From Agriterribacter humi (GTDB taxonomy: Bacteria; Bacteroidota; Bacteroidia; Chitinophagales; Chitinophagaceae): a DNA stretch of 64,000 nucleotides. Positions 63,248-64,000 of the stretch are shown one piece after another (the first letter of the stretch is position 1; the number at the start of each line of letters is the position of its first letter). The position numbers and the translations under genes were made by a program. The stretch lies in the NCBI RefSeq assembly GCF_009192765.1, contig NZ_VOHQ01000002.1:434001-498000 (forward strand), given 5' to 3'. The notes below the pieces were generated by a model. That model saw nothing but the letters and a program-made list of their open reading frames with translations, was not told the DNA's origin and ran no database searches.

Positions 63248-63886
63248 TCATACAAGGTCATAATTACCCTTTAACTCCTTTAGCTCGAAAAAATTACTGA
63301 TGTTTAATTTCTTAAACATTTTTGATTTTTGAGTAGCCGCTGTTGATTTTTTTATCTCAAGCTGAATACATATTTCAGGCATTGTTTTGCCTGCCAGTAA
63401 TAAGTCAGCAATTTCTCTTTCCCGGGGGGAAAGCGTTTTGAAAGGATTATCAGTTTTTAAAAGAGAAGATTGGTCTATTAAAGTATATGATAAAGAATCG
63501 CTTATGTAATTTCTTTTATTTAGTACCTGGTCTATGGCTATTTTCAGTATATCAAGTGGGGCATCTTTTGAAAGAAAGCCCTGAGCTCCTGCTTTTAACA
63601 TTATGGGCGCATAAATACTTTCCGCACTCATTGAAAAAACCAATATTGACAGTTCGGGATAATGTATCCGGATATATTTAACCAGGGCAGTTGTATCTGT
63701 GCCGGGCATCTGTATATCCAGCATGAGCAGATCATACGAAGCCGACTGAAGTTTAATTAGTACACTGTCTCCATCGAATGCTTCCTGAATTTCAGCTCCG
63801 GGATAGATGCTTTCCAGCAATATTTTTACACCTTTCCTGACAATTTTATGATCATCTGCCAACAGAAATATTTTTGCCATGCTCAC
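63248..63886 (-). CDS. NarL/FixJ-type response regulator
   Basis: Receiver domain with D11-D12, phospho-acceptor D57 (L-L-M-L-D-I-Q-M-P-G) and K about 107 (F-L-S-K-D-A), then a LuxR-type HTH (L-S-P-R-E-R-E-I-A-D-L-L-L-A-G-K-T-M-P-E-I-C-I-Q-L). Start may be at 63886 or the second ATG 63880. The cognate sensor kinase is not in the window. Confidence 0.9.
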   Translation of the reverse strand: MSMAKIFLLADDHKIVRKGVKILLESIYPGAEIQEAFDGDSVLIKLQSASYDLLMLDIQMPGTDTTALVKYIRIHYPELSILVFSMSAESIYAPIMLKAGAQGFLSKDAPLDILKIAIDQVLNKRNYISDSLSYTLIDQSSLLKTDNPFKTLSPREREIADLLLAGKTMPEICIQLEIKKSTAATQKSKMFKKLNISNFFELKELKGNYDLV

Positions 63887-63947
63887 TTAAAATTTAATTA
63901 AGACATCCATCCACAATATTTCCTTCAAAGAAGTGATGTATTGTGTT

Positions 63948-64000
63948 TCACTCTTGTGCCAAAGCAATCCTTATTCCATCTTCAGAGAATGGCACATCAT
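63948..64000 (-). CDS. Possible C-terminal end of a gene off the window
   Basis: The minus strand reads D-V-P-F-S-E-D-G-I-R-I-A-L-A-Q-E then TGA at 63948. Nothing identifies the protein; it may be the end of the upstream sensor kinase. Confidence 0.3.
   Translation of the reverse strand, partial: DVPFSEDGIRIALAQE

Overview
The window reads as the chromosome of a free-living member of the Bacteroidota, most likely the family Chitinophagaceae. I infer this from moderate GC with AT-rich intergenic DNA, TAnnTTTG-type -7 boxes, lipoproteins and secreted proteins starting in the Bacteroidota style, GAF/AAA+ regulators, an AsmA protein, a CarboxypepD_reg/TonB-type outer-membrane barrel, a SUMF1 lipid-face protein, RHS proteins with the D-G-L-x-Y core end, and many AraC/LacI-controlled sugar genes. 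The exact genus cannot be read from the sequence.

Layout. 1-9.4 kb: a truncated PQQ/HEAT-repeat dehydrogenase-like lipoprotein, a secreted serine hydrolase, a REP-like hairpin cluster, an SRPBCC protein, tRNA-Gln, ribokinase, a SUMF1 protein and rimO. 9.4-13.1 kb: a minus-strand redox cluster (peroxiredoxin, DsbA-like, type II NADH dehydrogenase, AhpD-like) with a frameshifted YCII-family pseudogene upstream. 13.2-20.8 kb: three alpha/beta hydrolases and an NmrA-like reductase, followed upstream by a 1078-residue four-GAF sigma-54 activator; a near-consensus -24/-12 promoter (17297-17312) lies between activator and operon. 21-35.5 kb: a sugar/sugar-acid locus (LacI, GH29 alpha-L-fucosidase, galactonate dehydratase, a 27-codon stump of 2-keto-3-deoxygalactonokinase, two Gfo/Idh/MocA oxidoreductases, AraC, an isochorismatase-ThuA fusion, a tandem alpha/beta hydrolase, an SDR and an MFS transporter), with CG-centred operator candidates. 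35.6-43.4 kb: tRNA-Pro, AsmA, TrmH-type methyltransferase, a secreted protein, and a two-gene ATP-grasp/glutamine-amidotransferase module.

43.4-51.5 kb is the accessory island: an RHS protein with an unrecognised C-terminal domain and an adjacent lipoprotein, an S74-chaperone tail-fibre-like protein, a second broken RHS copy, and a Fic gene bracketed by two 86-bp direct repeats. The Fic protein carries an AbiEi-antitoxin-like N-terminal region and an intramolecular inhibitory motif, and its upstream region holds five copies of a GGA-N10-TCC element spaced by 31, 51, 31 and 40 bp, i.e. close to whole helical turns. I regard this self-contained, probably autoregulated Fic cassette and the RHS-CT/lipoprotein pair as the most interesting candidates in the window.

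51.5-64 kb is mostly housekeeping: a BNR/YCF48 protein, pcm, an outer-membrane barrel protein, tRNA-His, an S41 processing protease, a phosphonate catabolism operon (XRE-cupin regulator, phosphonoacetate hydrolase PhnA, PhnY-type aldehyde dehydrogenase), phosphoglycerate mutase and a NarL-type response regulator.
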